41,818 nt of DNA from the NCBI GenBank assembly GCA_000437855.1, contig FR902174.1, positions 1-41,818 on the forward strand, read 5' to 3'. Every line of letters begins with the position of its first letter. Position 1 is the stretch's first letter. The translations under genes were made by a program, and so were the position numbers. Shown piece after piece: positions 41,698 to 41,818 of the stretch. A model generated the notes under the pieces. That model saw only the letters and a list, made by a program, of their open reading frames with translations, did not search any database and was not told the DNA's origin. The DNA comes from Clostridium sp. CAG:567 (GTDB taxonomy: Bacteria; Bacillota; Clostridia; TANB77; CAG-508).

Positions 41698-41818
41698 GAG
41701 ATACCTCAATCTCAATCCTCAATCGTTATTCGGCGAATGAGGAAGAGGTCATCTCGAAAAAGTTCCGAATGATTTCTTTGCAGTGCTTATTTGGAGGTGT
41801 AAATTTGAGCTGAAGAAC
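41698..41818. other. Non-coding end of window with small palindromes
   Basis: No gene is recognisable before the window ends. The stretch is less AT-rich than average and contains TGAGAT-ACCTCA-ATCTCA (41697-41714) and ATTCG-G-CGAAT (about 41728-41738). It may continue into a feature outside the window. Confidence 0.4.

Noticed and set aside
41698..41818. Start of a gene after GGAGGTG near 41794.
   Set aside because: The only nearby start (TTG) is followed by TGA two codons later. No frame can be supported before the window ends.

Overview
The window is a very AT-rich, gene-dense bacterial chromosome segment. Nearly all genes lie on the + strand, with strong AGGAGG-type ribosome binding sites and TTGACA/TATAAT promoters. 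The content (sepF, divIVA, radA-disA, cdaA, spoVG, a SpoIVB-type S55 peptidase and a sortase, with no outer-membrane genes) points to a monoderm Firmicute, most likely an uncultured, probably spore-forming member of the Clostridia. I cannot name a genus.

Layout. 1-3.0 kb: compact alanyl-tRNA synthetase, HIT hydrolase, sortase. 3.1-4.0 kb: tRNA-His and tRNA-Gln, a duplicated tRNA-Gln 3' end, and three tiny genes (one Arg-rich; two Cys-rich membrane peptides on the - strand). 4.1-8.9 kb: mutL, a small membrane protein, miaA, a HlyD-like membrane protein. 9.0-15.3 kb: division and chromosome genes (sepF, divIVA, rsmD, a coiled-coil protein, ftsK, an unknown 514-residue protein). 15.3-18.9 kb: a beta-CASP metallo-hydrolase and a GH15 glycosidase. 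19.1-24.5 kb: radA, disA, cyclophilin, a 42-residue membrane protein, cdaA, truA; two different c-di-AMP synthases lie within about 3 kb. 25.0-37.2 kb: a divergent Tad-like pilus or secretion operon: CpaB-like SAF protein, two degenerate ParA/CpaE-like proteins, a CpaF-like ATPase, a TadB/C-like membrane protein, four pilin-like proteins that begin MENA(S/T), and two larger N-anchored proteins. 37.2-41.8 kb: SpoIVB-type protease, transglutaminase-like protein, murC (- strand), spoVG.

The strongest observation concerns decoding. Four genes (the unknown 514-residue protein, radA, the CpaF-like ATPase, one pilin-like protein) are each broken by one extra C placed directly before a GGA glycine codon. 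In every case this puts CGG in frame, followed by A. I checked every CGG I could find in both orientations: these four are the only in-frame CGG codons among roughly twelve thousand codons. In RadA (CPGC zinc motif) and the ATPase (Walker A GxxGxGKT) the expected product fixes the answer: the four bases CGGA give exactly one residue, an invariant Gly. This suggests CGG has no normal meaning here and that CGGA is read by +1 frameshifting or quadruplet decoding. Sequencing error is the main alternative, but it does not readily explain why the insertions and the in-frame CGGs coincide one-to-one.

A second new pattern is an 11-bp-phased array of TATTACAA units just upstream of the -35 of three operons (sepF-divIVA, rsmD-ftsK, pilus). 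Its reverse complement, TGTAAT-N5-TGTAAT, fits the published WalR/YycF box, so division and pilus genes may share a WalRK-like control. All assignments rest on reading the sequence; no database search was run.
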